Shown: one piece after another, positions 36,218 to 46,608 of the stretch
Numbering within the stretch: position 1 is the first letter of the stretch
Layout of the letters: each line of letters begins with the position of its first letter
Assembly (NCBI GenBank): GCA_021738725.1
Contig: JAIPBE010000013.1
Coordinates: 1-64,000 of the forward strand
DNA: 64,000 bases
Direction of reading: 5' to 3'
From: Saprospiraceae bacterium
GTDB taxonomy: Bacteria > Bacteroidota > Bacteroidia > Chitinophagales > Saprospiraceae
Position numbers and translations under genes: made by a program
Notes under the pieces: model-generated
What the model saw: only the letters and a program-made list of their open reading frames with translations
Database searches by the model: none
What the model was told of the DNA's origin: nothing

Positions 36218-37798
36218 ATGGAACAATTGGATAAAGAGATTGCCATTCGGCGCACCTTCGCCATCGTATCCCACCCGGATGCTGGTAAGACAACATTGAC
36301 TGAAAAGCTGCTGCTTTTTGGCGGGGCTATTCAGGAGGCCGGTGCGGTCAAATCGAACAAGATCAAGAAGACGACGACCTCCGATTTCATGGAGATCGAA
36401 AAACAGCGGGGAATTTCGGTGGCTACCTCTGTGATGGCCTTTGAATATCGCGATCTCAAGATCAATATCCTGGATACGCCGGGTCACAAGGATTTTGCGG
36501 AAGATACCTATCGGACGCTGACGGCAGTGGACAGCGTGATCGTGGTCATTGACGTGGCGAAAGGTGTGGAGGAGCAAACGGAGCGCCTCGTCGAAGTTTG
36601 TCGCATGCGGCAGACCCCCATCATTGTCTTTATCAATAAACTGGACCGAGAGGGTCTGGACGGATTTGACCTCCTGGATGAGATCGAAGCCAAACTTAAA
36701 CTGAAAGTCACCCCGTTGTCCTGGCCAGCAGGGATGGGTCAACGATTCAAAGGGGTGTACAGCCTCTACAAAAAGAACCTGATCCTCTTTCGCCCGCACA
36801 GCAAACAAACGGATGATGTGATCGAAATCAACAGTTTGGAAGATCCGGCACTGGATCAGCATGTCGGCGCGGCTCTGGCTAAGGAGCTCCGAGAGGACGC
36901 GGAAGTTTTAACGACTGTCTATCCGGCATTTGACCGCCAGGAATATTTGGCAGGTCATATCAGCCCGGTCTTTTTTGGTTCTGCTGTCAACAACTTCGGG
37001 GTGCGCGAATTGCTGGACTGTTTTGTGGAGATCGCACCACCCCCCTTGCCCCGGATCACAGAAGAACGCCTCGTGCGGCCCGAAGAAGAGGTGTTTACCG
37101 GATTTGTCTTTAAGATCCACGCAAATATCGATCCACGGCACCGCGACCGCATTGCTTTTCTGCGGATCTGTTCGGGCAAATTTGAACGCAATACCCCTTA
37201 CTTCCATGTCCGTCAGGGACGGCCGTTACGCTTCTCCAATCCGACTTCATTTATGGCCTCCAAAAAGGAGATCGTAGATGAGGCTTTCCCCGGTGATGTG
37301 ATCGGCCTGTATGACAGTGGGAACTTCAAGATCGGAGATGTTTTGACCACCGGTGAGGTGTTGCATTTCAAGGGAATGCCCAATTTTAGCCCGGAGATCT
37401 TCCGATATGTCAACAATGATGATCCACTCAAATCCAAGCAGTTTGTCAAAGGGCTGGATCAGCTGATGGATGAGGGAGTCGCCCAGTTATTTACCCGAGA
37501 GATGGACGGGAGAAAGATCATTGGTGTGGTGGGCAACCTGCAACTGGATGTGATCCAGTACCGCCTGGAGCATGAATACACAGCTCGAGTTTCCTACGAA
37601 CCCACTAACTTTTACAAAGCCTGCTGGGTGACCTGCGATGATAAACAGGCCATGGCAGACTTTGAGAACCGACGTGGACGTGACCTGGCCCGAGATACAG
37701 ACGATCAGCTGGTCTTTCTGGCAGAATCTCCCTGGATGTTGAAGATGGCACAGGACAACCATCCGAAGGTCCAGTTCCATTTTACCAGCGAGATGTAA
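36218..37798 (+). CDS. prfC: Peptide chain release factor 3
   Basis: 526 residues, the usual length of RF3, a GTPase that removes RF1/RF2 from the ribosome after peptide release. The GTP-binding motifs are intact: [10 protein letters not shown] (P-loop), RGISVATSV (switch I), DTPGH (G3), NKLD (G4), and SWPAG. The switch-to-domain II region [15 protein letters not shown] is typical of RF3 and not of EF-G. Domains II and III follow ([21 protein letters not shown]). The ATG at 36218 is used; the upstream ATG at 36200 would fall just before the -7 box. Single-gene unit. Confidence 0.97.
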   Translation: MEQLDKEIAIRRTFAIVSHPDAGKTTLTEKLLLFGGAIQEAGAVKSNKIKKTTTSDFMEIEKQRGISVATSVMAFEYRDLKINILDTPGHKDFAEDTYRTLTAVDSVIVVIDVAKGVEEQTERLVEVCRMRQTPIIVFINKLDREGLDGFDLLDEIEAKLKLKVTPLSWPAGMGQRFKGVYSLYKKNLILFRPHSKQTDDVIEINSLEDPALDQHVGAALAKELREDAEVLTTVYPAFDRQEYLAGHISPVFFGSAVNNFGVRELLDCFVEIAPPPLPRITEERLVRPEEEVFTGFVFKIHANIDPRHRDRIAFLRICSGKFERNTPYFHVRQGRPLRFSNPTSFMASKKEIVDEAFPGDVIGLYDSGNFKIGDVLTTGEVLHFKGMPNFSPEIFRYVNNDDPLKSKQFVKGLDQLMDEGVAQLFTREMDGRKIIGVVGNLQLDVIQYRLEHEYTARVSYEPTNFYKACWVTCDDKQAMADFENRRGRDLARDTDDQLVFLAESPWMLKMAQDNHPKVQFHFTSEM

Positions 37799-37920
37799 TT
37801 CTTTATTATCAGATTCGTTCAAATACTGATTGTCTCAGCATCCACAAGGGTCTGTATAGACAAAGCTTACGATCTCGGTCAACCAAGTTTGATATCTTCA
37901 ATACTTAAATTGAATCCGTG

Positions 37921-38403
37921 ATGAAAATTACCAGACGATTTCTTTTGGCGACATGTCTCTTCAGTATGATCATCACCATCCAAAGTCTGGGCGCACAGAC
38001 GGTACCTGTTCAGGAATACAATCTGGGGAAAGGAAACCTGGCGCTGGACGGATATGACCCGGTGGCTTATTTCCTGGATGGAAAAGCCCTGAAAGGCTCT
38101 CCATCTTTTGTGGCCAGTTATCGGGGTGTGGTATATCGATTTCGGAATCAGGCCCATAAAGAGGCCTTCCTGAAAGGTGCCGAACAGTATCTTCCACAAT
38201 ATGGAGGTTGGTGCGCGTTTGCGATGGGAAAGACAGGAGAGAAAGTGGAGGTCGACCCGGAGACATACAAGATTGTGGATGGGAAATTATACGTTTTTTA
38301 TAATGCGTATTTCAACAATACCATCACCTCCTGGAATAAGGATGAACATGCTTTGAAGGCGAAAGCGGATGACAATTGGAGACGATTCAGGCAGTCTAAA
38401 TAG
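37921..38403 (+). CDS. YHS-domain periplasmic protein
   Basis: 160 residues with a signal peptide (LLATCLFSMIITIQSLGAQ) and a basic n-region. The mature part, LALDGYDPVAYFLDGKALKGSPSF...YRGVVYRFRNQAHKEAFL, matches the YHS-domain family seen in many proteobacterial and Bacteroidota secreted proteins, possibly metal-binding. GGWCAFAMGKTGEKVEVDPETYKIVDGKLYVFYN is the conserved second half. The ATG at 37921 is chosen over the GTG three bases earlier. Function unknown; stands alone. Confidence 0.88.
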   Translation: MKITRRFLLATCLFSMIITIQSLGAQTVPVQEYNLGKGNLALDGYDPVAYFLDGKALKGSPSFVASYRGVVYRFRNQAHKEAFLKGAEQYLPQYGGWCAFAMGKTGEKVEVDPETYKIVDGKLYVFYNAYFNNTITSWNKDEHALKAKADDNWRRFRQSK

Positions 38404-38571
38404 ACCGAGGATGTGGTCCGATGGGGCCAAAGAATTGATTGCGTGCTGGAAGAACCTCACAAAAGCAGAACCAGACTCGTTCCTGAAAGAGACAGGTCAC
38501 GTATGCTGAGATCCGGATCCGGATTTTGGAAGGTGGCTTTTGATTTCTCAGACACGTTGAATGCCATACCC

Positions 38572-39789
38572 ATGAAGGACCTCTTTACTTTATGTCTCCT
38601 GCTTTTTTTGCAATCCAGTACTGCTTTTGGTCAGTTTGAATCGATGCCGTCACCGACAGATCAGGACCTGCGGGACGTCCTTTTTATCAATCCCTCTCTG
38701 GCGGTTGCAGTAGGTGATTCCGGGGTGATCATTCGCAGTGATGACGGGGGGGAATCTTGGGACATTGTTCAGGGAGCGGACCAGGAGTCTCTGGTCAAGG
38801 TGGCCTTTTTTGATCAAGTGAATGGCATTGCGGTCGGATCCAACATCTACCTGACATCCGATGCAGGGAATACCTGGACCAGTCAGAACCAACCGGGTTC
38901 CTTTGCCGATGTGGAGGTTTTGAGCAACTCGGATTGCCTCATCAGTTCGCCAGTCACTGGAATTTGGCGTTCAGCAGATATGGGGAAGACCTGGGAAGTG
39001 CTCCTGGATGAAAATAAAGGAGAAGGTGTCACCCATATGTCATTTATCAGCAGTGACATCGGGTATGCTCTCCAGACCGGACAAGGAGGGGGTACCATGA
39101 GTACGTTACACAGCATGGATGGAGGTGAGACCTGGGCTACCATTGAAGCACAAAGTGGCCAGGAGAGTACGGTCCTGGAGGCGCTGGAGTTTATCAGCCC
39201 TAGCCTCGGATATCGCGCGGGTTGGTACCTGGGTCATTTGACTCGGACCACGGATGCCGCTGAGAATTGGACTCCTGCAACGTATACCGATCCGTCTGTT
39301 CAAGGCCAATGGTATGATGTGCATGTCAATGCCGCGCATCCGGATATCTCCTATGTGTGTGGATGGTATGGATCAATTGCCAAAACGACGGATGGCGGGT
39401 TAACCTGGTTTCCTCTTGAATCCGGTGCTTCCAGCACAACCAGTTTGTATGGCATCCATTTTATCCACCAGTATTTAGGATGTGCTGTTGGTTATGGCGG
39501 GACCATCGTTTGCACGACAAATGGAGGGGAGACGGTACGGACGGAAAACCCTGAATCTGACATCCAGATCAGTGTCCATCCCAATCCGGCAACAAACCAG
39601 GTTTACCTGATCCCAGAAGGACAAGTGCGCATTCTGGATCTCGAGGTGTGGGATGCAAATGGACGTTCCGTCATGCGCAGAGCAGACACAGAATTGTTTG
39701 ATGTCAGTGCATTGCCTGCTGGCTGGTATCAGCTGAAAATCAAAACTTCTCTTGGTCCGGTCACAGAAAAACTGTTGATCCAGCGATAA
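38572..39789 (+). CDS. Secreted YCF48-like beta-propeller with T9SS sorting domain
   Basis: 405 residues from the ATG at 38572, which begins a clean signal peptide (CLLLFLQSSTAFGQF); the upstream frame to 38413 is not typical coding. The body repeats YCF48/BNR-type blades: RSDDGGESWDIV, TSDAGNTWTSQ, RSADMGKTWEVL, SMDGGETWATI, TTDGGLTWFPL. The C-terminus (ISVHPNPATNQVYL... DVSALPAGWYQLKIKT... KLLIQR) is a T9SS type A sorting domain. Secreted, function unknown. Confidence 0.88.
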   Translation: MKDLFTLCLLLFLQSSTAFGQFESMPSPTDQDLRDVLFINPSLAVAVGDSGVIIRSDDGGESWDIVQGADQESLVKVAFFDQVNGIAVGSNIYLTSDAGNTWTSQNQPGSFADVEVLSNSDCLISSPVTGIWRSADMGKTWEVLLDENKGEGVTHMSFISSDIGYALQTGQGGGTMSTLHSMDGGETWATIEAQSGQESTVLEALEFISPSLGYRAGWYLGHLTRTTDAAENWTPATYTDPSVQGQWYDVHVNAAHPDISYVCGWYGSIAKTTDGGLTWFPLESGASSTTSLYGIHFIHQYLGCAVGYGGTIVCTTNGGETVRTENPESDIQISVHPNPATNQVYLIPEGQVRILDLEVWDANGRSVMRRADTELFDVSALPAGWYQLKIKTSLGPVTEKLLIQR

Positions 39790-39858
39790 GTTGGTTGTAA
39801 ATCACGTGAGGAACCTCTCCTTGTGCCTGATTTCAAGTATTTTCGGATACTTGCAGGA

Positions 39859-40593
39859 ATGATCATTCACGCTCCTTTTTCTTCAGATCAGCTGGTTGCT
39901 TGCGAGAGCACCCGGATGCATGGCGTCAGTGAGGCTCCATTCGATACTCGTAACCTGGGCATATTCACAGCGGATGACCCGGCCAGCGTGCAGGAAAATC
40001 TCCGAATCCATTGCGGCGAAATTGGTCTGGGTCCTGATCAGTTGGCCCTGACCAGGCAAGTGCATGGCGATCAGATCCTGGTCGTTCAAGCGCCTGGCCG
40101 ATACGAGGGGTTCGATGCCCTGATCACCGATCGGAAGGGCATCTACCTGGGTATTGGGACGGCTGATTGTTGCTCTATTTTAATTCATGATCCGGTGCGG
40201 AATGCAGTCGGTGCTGTCCATGCCGGATGGCGTGGCGCGGCTCTCCAGATTCTTCCGAAGACGATCATGCACATGCGGGAACACTTTCAATCTGATCCTG
40301 CTGATCTTTGGGTTTATCTGGGGACCAGTATCGGCTGGACACGGTATGAGGTAGGCGAGGAAGTCGCTGACCAGTTTCCGGATGTCTTCTTGCGTCCGGG
40401 TAAAGCGGAAGGCAAATTTTTCCTGGATGTGAAGGGGTTTGTTTTTGCACAAGCTTTGGCATGTGGAATTCTGAATGAACACGTGACCGGATCCAGTCAT
40501 TGTACGTACGATGAGCCTGAACTATTCTATTCCTTTCGACGCGACGGCGATCAAAGTGGCCGAATGCTCAGTCTGATCGGAATGCGCTCATAG
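39859..40593 (+). CDS. pgeF: Purine nucleoside phosphorylase / LACC1 (YfiH) family protein
   Basis: 244 residues from the ATG at 39859 (a GTG at 39823 is the alternative). Family marks: HGVSEAPFDTRNLG near the start; QVHGDQILVV; GFDALITDRKGIYLGIGTADCCSILIHDP; and HAGWRGAALQI, with the conserved His, Cys and His residues that bind zinc. Members were first called laccases and are now known as purine nucleoside phosphorylase/adenosine deaminase enzymes. In bacteria YfiH/PgeF also has a role in peptidoglycan editing. No operon partner is obvious here. Confidence 0.9.
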   Translation: MIIHAPFSSDQLVACESTRMHGVSEAPFDTRNLGIFTADDPASVQENLRIHCGEIGLGPDQLALTRQVHGDQILVVQAPGRYEGFDALITDRKGIYLGIGTADCCSILIHDPVRNAVGAVHAGWRGAALQILPKTIMHMREHFQSDPADLWVYLGTSIGWTRYEVGEEVADQFPDVFLRPGKAEGKFFLDVKGFVFAQALACGILNEHVTGSSHCTYDEPELFYSFRRDGDQSGRMLSLIGMRS

Positions 40594-40665
40594 TCTGTCC
40601 GGAGTGTCAGATAACGGAGTCTTCTCGGGTTCATATTTTTAACCATTCATTTACGCTCACTCATT

Positions 40666-40998
40666 ATGGATATACTCAAAGAGATACACACTTATACACT
40701 GGACATCTATTCTGGAGGCAACAATGCCAAGGGATATGAATACATGGCAGTCATCGGACTTTATGCGTCGGATGGTTCCATGATTGGTGGTGTCTACTTT
40801 CATCGAGACAGCACCACCGTGCCTGCCAGCGATGTTCAGGATCCCTCGGGATACGTATGGTGTCATCATTCCTGGAATGATTATGCAGCCATCATGGATA
40901 TGTTGCGCAATGAGCGGCCAGTATTTTTACGGTATCTCGATTCGTGGTCCATGGCCAGTCTGACGACGTCTCCCGAACCAATTGGTGAAGGGGAATGA
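40666..40998 (+). CDS. Hypothetical protein upstream of a T9SS protein
   Basis: 110 residues, soluble, unrecognised. It has a mixed alpha/beta look (VIGLYASDGSMIGGVYFHRD) and a Trp/His-rich stretch (VWCHHSWNDY). Its stop overlaps the ATG of the next gene by 4 bases (ATGA), so the two are translationally coupled. Its position makes it a candidate accessory to the T9SS cargo that follows, but this is only contextual. A TATTTTTA box lies about 25 bases upstream. Confidence 0.65.
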   Translation: MDILKEIHTYTLDIYSGGNNAKGYEYMAVIGLYASDGSMIGGVYFHRDSTTVPASDVQDPSGYVWCHHSWNDYAAIMDMLRNERPVFLRYLDSWSMASLTTSPEPIGEGE

Positions 40999-42806
40999 TC
41001 GGGCAGATGCATATATCCATGTTCAAAAGTGTTTTACCTGGGATGATAGTTTGCCTAATGATCATCACAGTGAGTGCCCAGCGAGAATACCTGCATGTCT
41101 TCGACAATATCGACGTCAACTATCAGCATTTCGGGTATGCGAAAATGGCATCATGGCCTGATGGTGGATGGGTGGTAGCTGAGTGTGATTCAGCAACCCA
41201 TGTTGTGCGGGTTATCCACTTTGATGCGTGTGGTGATCTCTCCTGGGCGAAAACCCTCACATATCCGTTGTCGTTCCGTCCTTACAGGGTCAGCGATGTG
41301 ATTGTCGACAGTGCCGGCCAGATCCTGTTGGGCACGATGCACTTTGGCGGGAATCAAAGCGCCTTTCATCTGGTCCGGCTGGATAGAGAGGGAGAGATCA
41401 TCTGGGCCCGAGCCTGGGGCGCCACCGATTTTGGGCCAGGGGTTTTCAAAATGGGGCTGCTACCGGAAAACAGGATCTTCATCGTCGGGTGGTGCAATCC
41501 AATTGGTGTGGTTTCCGACATGATCGGCATCTTGAATGAAGATGGTGACCTTCTGAGCTTGCGCCGGTATTATACCTCGGCCATCGGGTATCTGACCGTG
41601 GCCATTCCGCTGAGGAACGGTCACATATTGATGCGTAGAGGTGACCGATTGTATGAGGTCGACACCGACAGCGGTCAGGTCGTCTGGCAAACCTGGCAGA
41701 TTGCCCCGTTGTATAATAGTGTGGTCCCCGTTCAGTTGGATAGTGGTTTCTTGCTCCTGGGTCAATTTGCCAACAGCAAAGATCGGTATTCTGCCGTTCC
41801 AGTGTTTGTCGATGATCAAGGCAAATTCCTTTCCCGCGGGGATATGTTCCGGGCAAATGGAGGCGCATTCTCCAATGTGGAGAACCTGCAGATACGCCGG
41901 GTCGAACCTTTGCCCAACGGACATTTTGTAACCGTGACCACAGATTCTCTGAATAAGGGATATATGTCAGCAGTAGTGTTTGATGAGCAGGGGAGCCTGG
42001 TCAAACAGATCTACGTCAATCCGGACCCGGATCAATACCGGTTGCTGAATCATGATTTCTGCCTGTTGCCTAATGGCCAGCTGGCCATTGCTGCCAATCT
42101 GAACGGGAAGCTCGCTATGGTCAGCCTGGATCTGGACGAGCCGAACCTGTGTGGTGCGAAAACAGTCTTACAGCCCATCCCGTATTCGACCAGTGTTTAC
42201 GATGCCGAGTTGCCTATGCAGCCAGCAGAGTATGTCCTTCAGGAAGTGGTGATTGATGTGTCTGCGAACGATTTTGATCCGGGGTGGCAATCAATCTGTG
42301 ATGACCCACTCATGCTCCCGGATCGGGATACCCTCCTGTCAGGTTGCCCTTCAGATACGCTTTGGGCTGATGCATCCTTTCCAGGTGCAACTGCATGGTC
42401 CTGGGAGGGTGGAGAGACGATTGCATCGATTCCGCTGCTTGTCGGTCAGGAAGGACGTGTTCGGGTATTAGTGGGTTGTCAGTTTTTCAACTATACCTTC
42501 CGGACTCAGGAGAAGAAGGATTGCCCTTGCCCGGTCGACTTTCCCAATGTGTTTACGCCGAACGGAGATGGTGTCAATGATCTTTTTGGACCTGTAGCCA
42601 CTTGCCCGATCGAGACATACCAACTCCAGGTGTATAGCCGATGGGGAAAGTTGGTTTACCAATCTGCGGATCCTCAAAATGGTTGGGATGGAAAATATCG
42701 GGATGAAGCACTTCCCTCAGACTGCTATGGGTATCATGCGGAATATCGCACAACAGGTATGGCGGGGACTCGGATCATACGCGGAGAGATCACGTTGGTC
42801 CGATAG
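40995..42806 (+). CDS. Secreted protein with T9SS type B (gliding-motility) sorting domain
   Basis: 603 residues; the ATG overlaps the previous stop. The signal peptide is in MFKSVLPGMIVCLMIITVSAQ. The body looks like repeated beta-propeller/beta-strand blades (FHLVRLDREGEIIWARAWG, MIGILNEDGDLLSLRRY, VYEVDTDSGQVVWQ-like), reminiscent of delta-60/PQQ-type propellers. The end (FPNVFTPNGDGVNDLFGP, VYSRWGKLVYQS, NGWDGKY) is the type B gliding-motility-associated sorting domain. The convergent neighbour is another T9SS protein. Confidence 0.85.
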   Translation: MIGQMHISMFKSVLPGMIVCLMIITVSAQREYLHVFDNIDVNYQHFGYAKMASWPDGGWVVAECDSATHVVRVIHFDACGDLSWAKTLTYPLSFRPYRVSDVIVDSAGQILLGTMHFGGNQSAFHLVRLDREGEIIWARAWGATDFGPGVFKMGLLPENRIFIVGWCNPIGVVSDMIGILNEDGDLLSLRRYYTSAIGYLTVAIPLRNGHILMRRGDRLYEVDTDSGQVVWQTWQIAPLYNSVVPVQLDSGFLLLGQFANSKDRYSAVPVFVDDQGKFLSRGDMFRANGGAFSNVENLQIRRVEPLPNGHFVTVTTDSLNKGYMSAVVFDEQGSLVKQIYVNPDPDQYRLLNHDFCLLPNGQLAIAANLNGKLAMVSLDLDEPNLCGAKTVLQPIPYSTSVYDAELPMQPAEYVLQEVVIDVSANDFDPGWQSICDDPLMLPDRDTLLSGCPSDTLWADASFPGATAWSWEGGETIASIPLLVGQEGRVRVLVGCQFFNYTFRTQEKKDCPCPVDFPNVFTPNGDGVNDLFGPVATCPIETYQLQVYSRWGKLVYQSADPQNGWDGKYRDEALPSDCYGYHAEYRTTGMAGTRIIRGEITLVR

Positions 42807-42824
42807 CCAGCCCTGGATGCAGAC

Positions 42825-42859
42825 CAAAAAAAGGCGGTATCGCATCATGCGATACCGCC
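42825..42859 (-). terminator. Intrinsic terminator for the gene at 42884-46219
   Basis: ggcggtatcgc (42833-42843) and gcgataccgcc (42849-42859) form an 11-bp stem with a 5-base loop. On the minus strand it is followed by seven T residues, so it terminates the T9SS gene ending at 42884. It may also catch the convergent transcript. Confidence 0.85.
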
Positions 42860-42883
42860 AGGGGGTTCATGAGATAACGTCTC

Positions 42884-45800
42884 CTAGTGCAGGATGACCT
42901 TTCCGCTGTGGAGCGTATTGCCTGCACCCTGGATCAGATAGAAGTAAATGCCTTTCTCCAGACCGGCTCTGTTCAGCATATATACATTCCCGTCAAATTG
43001 GTCTCGTTTGACGCTTCGGCCCATTGCATCTATCAGTAAGAACTGAAGATCGTTGTGCCATGCTCCATCCAGTTGAAACTGGACATCCGCTCTGGCAGGA
43101 TTCGGGAACACCTTCAGTGAGCCTGCGCCAGCTAGAGGGTCAGCGACATCGCTGATCAACTCGATGAAATCCTCACCCACTGTATGGACCACAGTATTCG
43201 TCAGGATGGGATCATTTTTATCGAAGTAGATCGCTGCCTTGTTCTCGATGTTTGAACCAAGTGCCAGGTCTGTCTGCTGATCGATTGTAAACTTGACAAA
43301 TCCATGAGACTTGCTTTCATTGACAGCCTCCTGGGGCAGGATGATCGGATCGAAGGTGAATCGAATGATATGCCCTTGCAATAATTCGAACTGGTATTTG
43401 TGGCTGGATGTACCTGTCCGAATGCTCAGTGGATCCAGCAAGGTGGACAGGGTGTCGAGCAAGATGACCTGGAATGCCGTATCTGTTCCGGTGTTCTGGA
43501 ACTGGAGCAGGTATTCGATCTGAGTGTTCTGCTCGATGTAATGGGATGACCCGTATCCGGATGGAAAGGCGGACTTTGCATTAGGATCAAAAGAAGAGAT
43601 GTTGGCCAGGCAATCGTTGGCAATGAACGGACTGGGATTCTCGATCGGGAATGCATTTTCCTGACCGCCTCCGTATTGTTCTTCACATCCTCTGACGGTG
43701 ATCGCCACATCGCCGGGGAATGGATGGTTGGGCTCCTGTTCGGCCTCCAGACGCCAGGTATTGCCATTTGAAGGGATAGGTGGGAGGTCCAGCGTTTCAC
43801 TGGCATTCAATTCGAATTGGTCCTGCATAAACATGATGACATCTTCCACAATGGTGTAGCCAAGAGGGCCAGCCATATTTCCCTCACCAGAATTACGGAT
43901 CTGCAGGTAGATACTGTCCTGATCGCAATACCCGGATACCTCGATGTTAGCACCTGACCATTCAGGAGAGGGGGGGCACAGCGTGTCCGGATAAAAATAG
44001 ACATCCGAACAATGGATAAAACCGAGAGGTGCTTCGCAGCTCAAGTTGCAGTTTAATGTGACCTGACCACTGAAACCGGGTTCGAGATCACCCAGGTCGA
44101 TGGCAAATTGATTATTCCCCAAAGCGGTGGCCTGGAGCGAGCTGCCGGTCAATTCGAGGTAACTGTCCAGATTGATCTCCAGAGAGGCATCCGGGATGAT
44201 TTCTGCACTGTAGTTGGTGTAGCTCACCGTGTAGATGTTCGCTTCGCAACGACGTAAAAAGGGTGCGGATATTTCTACGTCTACGATCGGACAGTCGGCA
44301 TTGAGTTGAACAGGGATATTCTGTTCTCCGGGATCATTCTGGGAGCAGGGGACTTCCCAGGTGGTTTGGCAGCCCTGCCCATAAGAGAAGGGAACATTCA
44401 GGCTGATCTCGAGCAGCAGATCGGTGGGACAGATCCCCTCGAAGTGATAGCTGCCGTCCGCTTCTGTTGTATCTGTATATATGGTCCCACTAAACAATCC
44501 GATGGCTTTCACCGGCCATCCAGCCAGAAGAGGTTCGCCCGGATCCATCGTACAATTGGAGAGGGTGTCGATGTACACCTGACCGGAGGCGGAGAGCAAC
44601 AGGGTGTCCGTATCATTCAGTACGATGGTCTGAACATAGCTGTATTTTCCGCTGATCGGCCCGAGGGCGACAGTTGGCACGCCATTCTCAACCAGATAGA
44701 TCGAGTCCAGGGAGCTTATGGTGAGGTAAGCATCACCCAATTCGCCATTGTTATCGAGGTCGAGACGGGGCAGTTCTACCCGAATATCTTCACTGTTGTC
44801 CTTGCAGGGGTCGTCGATCAACCAGGTCCGGATCACCAGGTCAGTGGTGTCGTCGCAGGTCAGGTCGATCAGGCTGTCCACATAGGTCGCTGACATCAAT
44901 TCACCATCGATCAATAGAAAGAGGCTGTCCGGTGGTGCATTTCCGACGGCGGGGTCGGAGGGGACCATCAGTTCAAGGCCGTATACGATCTCGATAGACT
45001 GGTAAACCGTGTCAGAAATGTTCAGTGCGAGGTCTGTAGAGAAGAATGAACGTATCACTTCGACGGGTCGATTGCAGCTGTCTAATGATACCTCGATACC
45101 CGGGATGATCACCGACGGGCCACAAAAATCATAGCTGGCGGCTGCCCCGAAGAGGAGATCCAACTGGATAAAATCATTGAGATTGACACCCAGCTCGCTC
45201 CAGGCTGACCCGGATAATACCGTATCTCCGGGGGCTGTACAGGTAGGAGGTGTCAGGTCGGGTAGGCAGGAAGGTGCAATGATCTCCACATCTGTGAAGC
45301 ATACATTTGTGTTGCCAGCCTCATCAGAGACCCAGAGGATGACCGGACTGTAGGTGCCGGTCGCTGTAAATTCCAGCTGGGTGGTCAGGGGCATGGATGG
45401 TGATGGAGTGGCAGCCAGTTCAAGCGAGAAGGTCAGATCCGCCATCAAGGAACAATTGTCATAACTGCCTTCATTCACGTCAACGGCGGTGAGGATGGTC
45501 AGGTCCTGGCTATCCTGGCTCAGCGGCAATGTGATGGATTCGTCGCAAATGGCAATCGGCAGGATGATGTCATTGGTGCAGTCGAGCAGGACCTCAAGAG
45601 CACACCAGCATGCATTGAGTGTATTGATATCTGTTACTTGGACAATGTGGAGTCCCACCTCAGCATCGCTCAGAAGGAGGGTGTCTTCCTGGGAAGAAGG
45701 AGGGTCGAGCTGTAGCGTAAAATCCTGGTAGCAATAGCCGGATCCTTCCAGTATGTCTGCGGCAGACAAGCCGACAGAACCACCGACTTCCACCGCAACC

Positions 45801-46219
45801 TCCAGGTTGGCGATACAGACCGGGATTGGATTGACACCCTGGCAATCATCCAGGATCAGGATTTCTGTCCAGCAGAGGCCGGCATTCCCTGATTCGTCGA
45901 TCGCCCAAAGTGTGACGATCTGAACGCCCACGTCCTGGGCATCAAAGGTGAGGCTGGTCGTCAATGGGGGGTCCTGTGATCCGATACCGGCTTCGATACG
46001 AAAGAGGAGGTCAGCAGAAGCTGTACAATTGTCTGTGCAACCCCCATCCAGGTCTGTCGCCTCGACGGTGACCATCTGGTTTGCCTCCAGGTTGACTTCC
46101 AATCCTGCAGCACAAGCCATCGTGGGTGGAAGAATGTCGGGATTGCATTGTCCGAATGATGGTATGGCGGCGCCAATGGTCATCACGAGGCTCAAACAAA
46201 GAATGAGGAGCTTTTTCAT
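42884..46219 (-). CDS. Large secreted protein with DUF7619-like and T9SS type A domains
   Basis: 1111 residues from the ATG at 46219, which starts a clean signal peptide (LILCLSLVMTIGAAIPSFGQ); the frame to 46339 is not needed. The N-terminal part has HYR-like repeats (DLTFSLELAA, SDEAGNTNVCFTDVEI, IDESGNAGLCWTEI). A large middle part ends in a DUF7619-type domain, SSFDPNAKSAFP, then NTQIEYLLQFQNTGTDTAFQVILLDTLS and ENKAAIYFDKNDPI. It closes with a T9SS type A sorting domain (LKVFPNPARADVQF..., LNRAGLEKGIYFYLIQ). Surface-associated or matrix protein. The upstream region is shared with the divergent gene at 46609. Confidence 0.88.
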   Translation of the reverse strand: MKKLLILCLSLVMTIGAAIPSFGQCNPDILPPTMACAAGLEVNLEANQMVTVEATDLDGGCTDNCTASADLLFRIEAGIGSQDPPLTTSLTFDAQDVGVQIVTLWAIDESGNAGLCWTEILILDDCQGVNPIPVCIANLEVAVEVGGSVGLSAADILEGSGYCYQDFTLQLDPPSSQEDTLLLSDAEVGLHIVQVTDINTLNACWCALEVLLDCTNDIILPIAICDESITLPLSQDSQDLTILTAVDVNEGSYDNCSLMADLTFSLELAATPSPSMPLTTQLEFTATGTYSPVILWVSDEAGNTNVCFTDVEIIAPSCLPDLTPPTCTAPGDTVLSGSAWSELGVNLNDFIQLDLLFGAAASYDFCGPSVIIPGIEVSLDSCNRPVEVIRSFFSTDLALNISDTVYQSIEIVYGLELMVPSDPAVGNAPPDSLFLLIDGELMSATYVDSLIDLTCDDTTDLVIRTWLIDDPCKDNSEDIRVELPRLDLDNNGELGDAYLTISSLDSIYLVENGVPTVALGPISGKYSYVQTIVLNDTDTLLLSASGQVYIDTLSNCTMDPGEPLLAGWPVKAIGLFSGTIYTDTTEADGSYHFEGICPTDLLLEISLNVPFSYGQGCQTTWEVPCSQNDPGEQNIPVQLNADCPIVDVEISAPFLRRCEANIYTVSYTNYSAEIIPDASLEINLDSYLELTGSSLQATALGNNQFAIDLGDLEPGFSGQVTLNCNLSCEAPLGFIHCSDVYFYPDTLCPPSPEWSGANIEVSGYCDQDSIYLQIRNSGEGNMAGPLGYTIVEDVIMFMQDQFELNASETLDLPPIPSNGNTWRLEAEQEPNHPFPGDVAITVRGCEEQYGGGQENAFPIENPSPFIANDCLANISSFDPNAKSAFPSGYGSSHYIEQNTQIEYLLQFQNTGTDTAFQVILLDTLSTLLDPLSIRTGTSSHKYQFELLQGHIIRFTFDPIILPQEAVNESKSHGFVKFTIDQQTDLALGSNIENKAAIYFDKNDPILTNTVVHTVGEDFIELISDVADPLAGAGSLKVFPNPARADVQFQLDGAWHNDLQFLLIDAMGRSVKRDQFDGNVYMLNRAGLEKGIYFYLIQGAGNTLHSGKVILH

Positions 46220-46608
46220 GGGTAATCTTTTCAAAGAGTCAGGTAAAATAGGCATTGCTTCTATGCGGTTTTTCGTGTCCGTCCTTTTTTGGACTGCTGT
46301 GGCAGGTTTCAGGATGGATGTGGATCGTGTATTGTTCATGGTATCAGGTCTTCTATGAGTCTTGTCTTCCTTTCACCTTACAAATATGAGGAGGCTGAGT
46401 GTGGAGAACAAGGACAAAAAAGGTTGTTTGTAGAATGAAATATAATTATTGATGCCATTAAATGCCATTATAATTAGTATTTAGTGATAAATTGTAGAGT
46501 GAATCGTGATCAAAACATAATAAAAACCGCCTTTTTAGTTCAATTCTTCGTCTGGCCAGGGCTTTTTTCTGCCTGTATTCGGGGCGTCAGGTGGATTAGA
46601 GGCCGCCT
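46220..46608. promoter_or_regulatory. Divergent intergenic region with AT-rich direct repeats
   Basis: Between the divergent genes at 46219 and 46609, the block 46430-46520 is AT-rich and contains the word atgccatta twice (46452-46460, 46462-46470) at 10-bp spacing, flanked by ataattat-like inverted words. This is where the promoters and any shared regulator should lie; no exact -7 box is seen. Confidence 0.4.
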
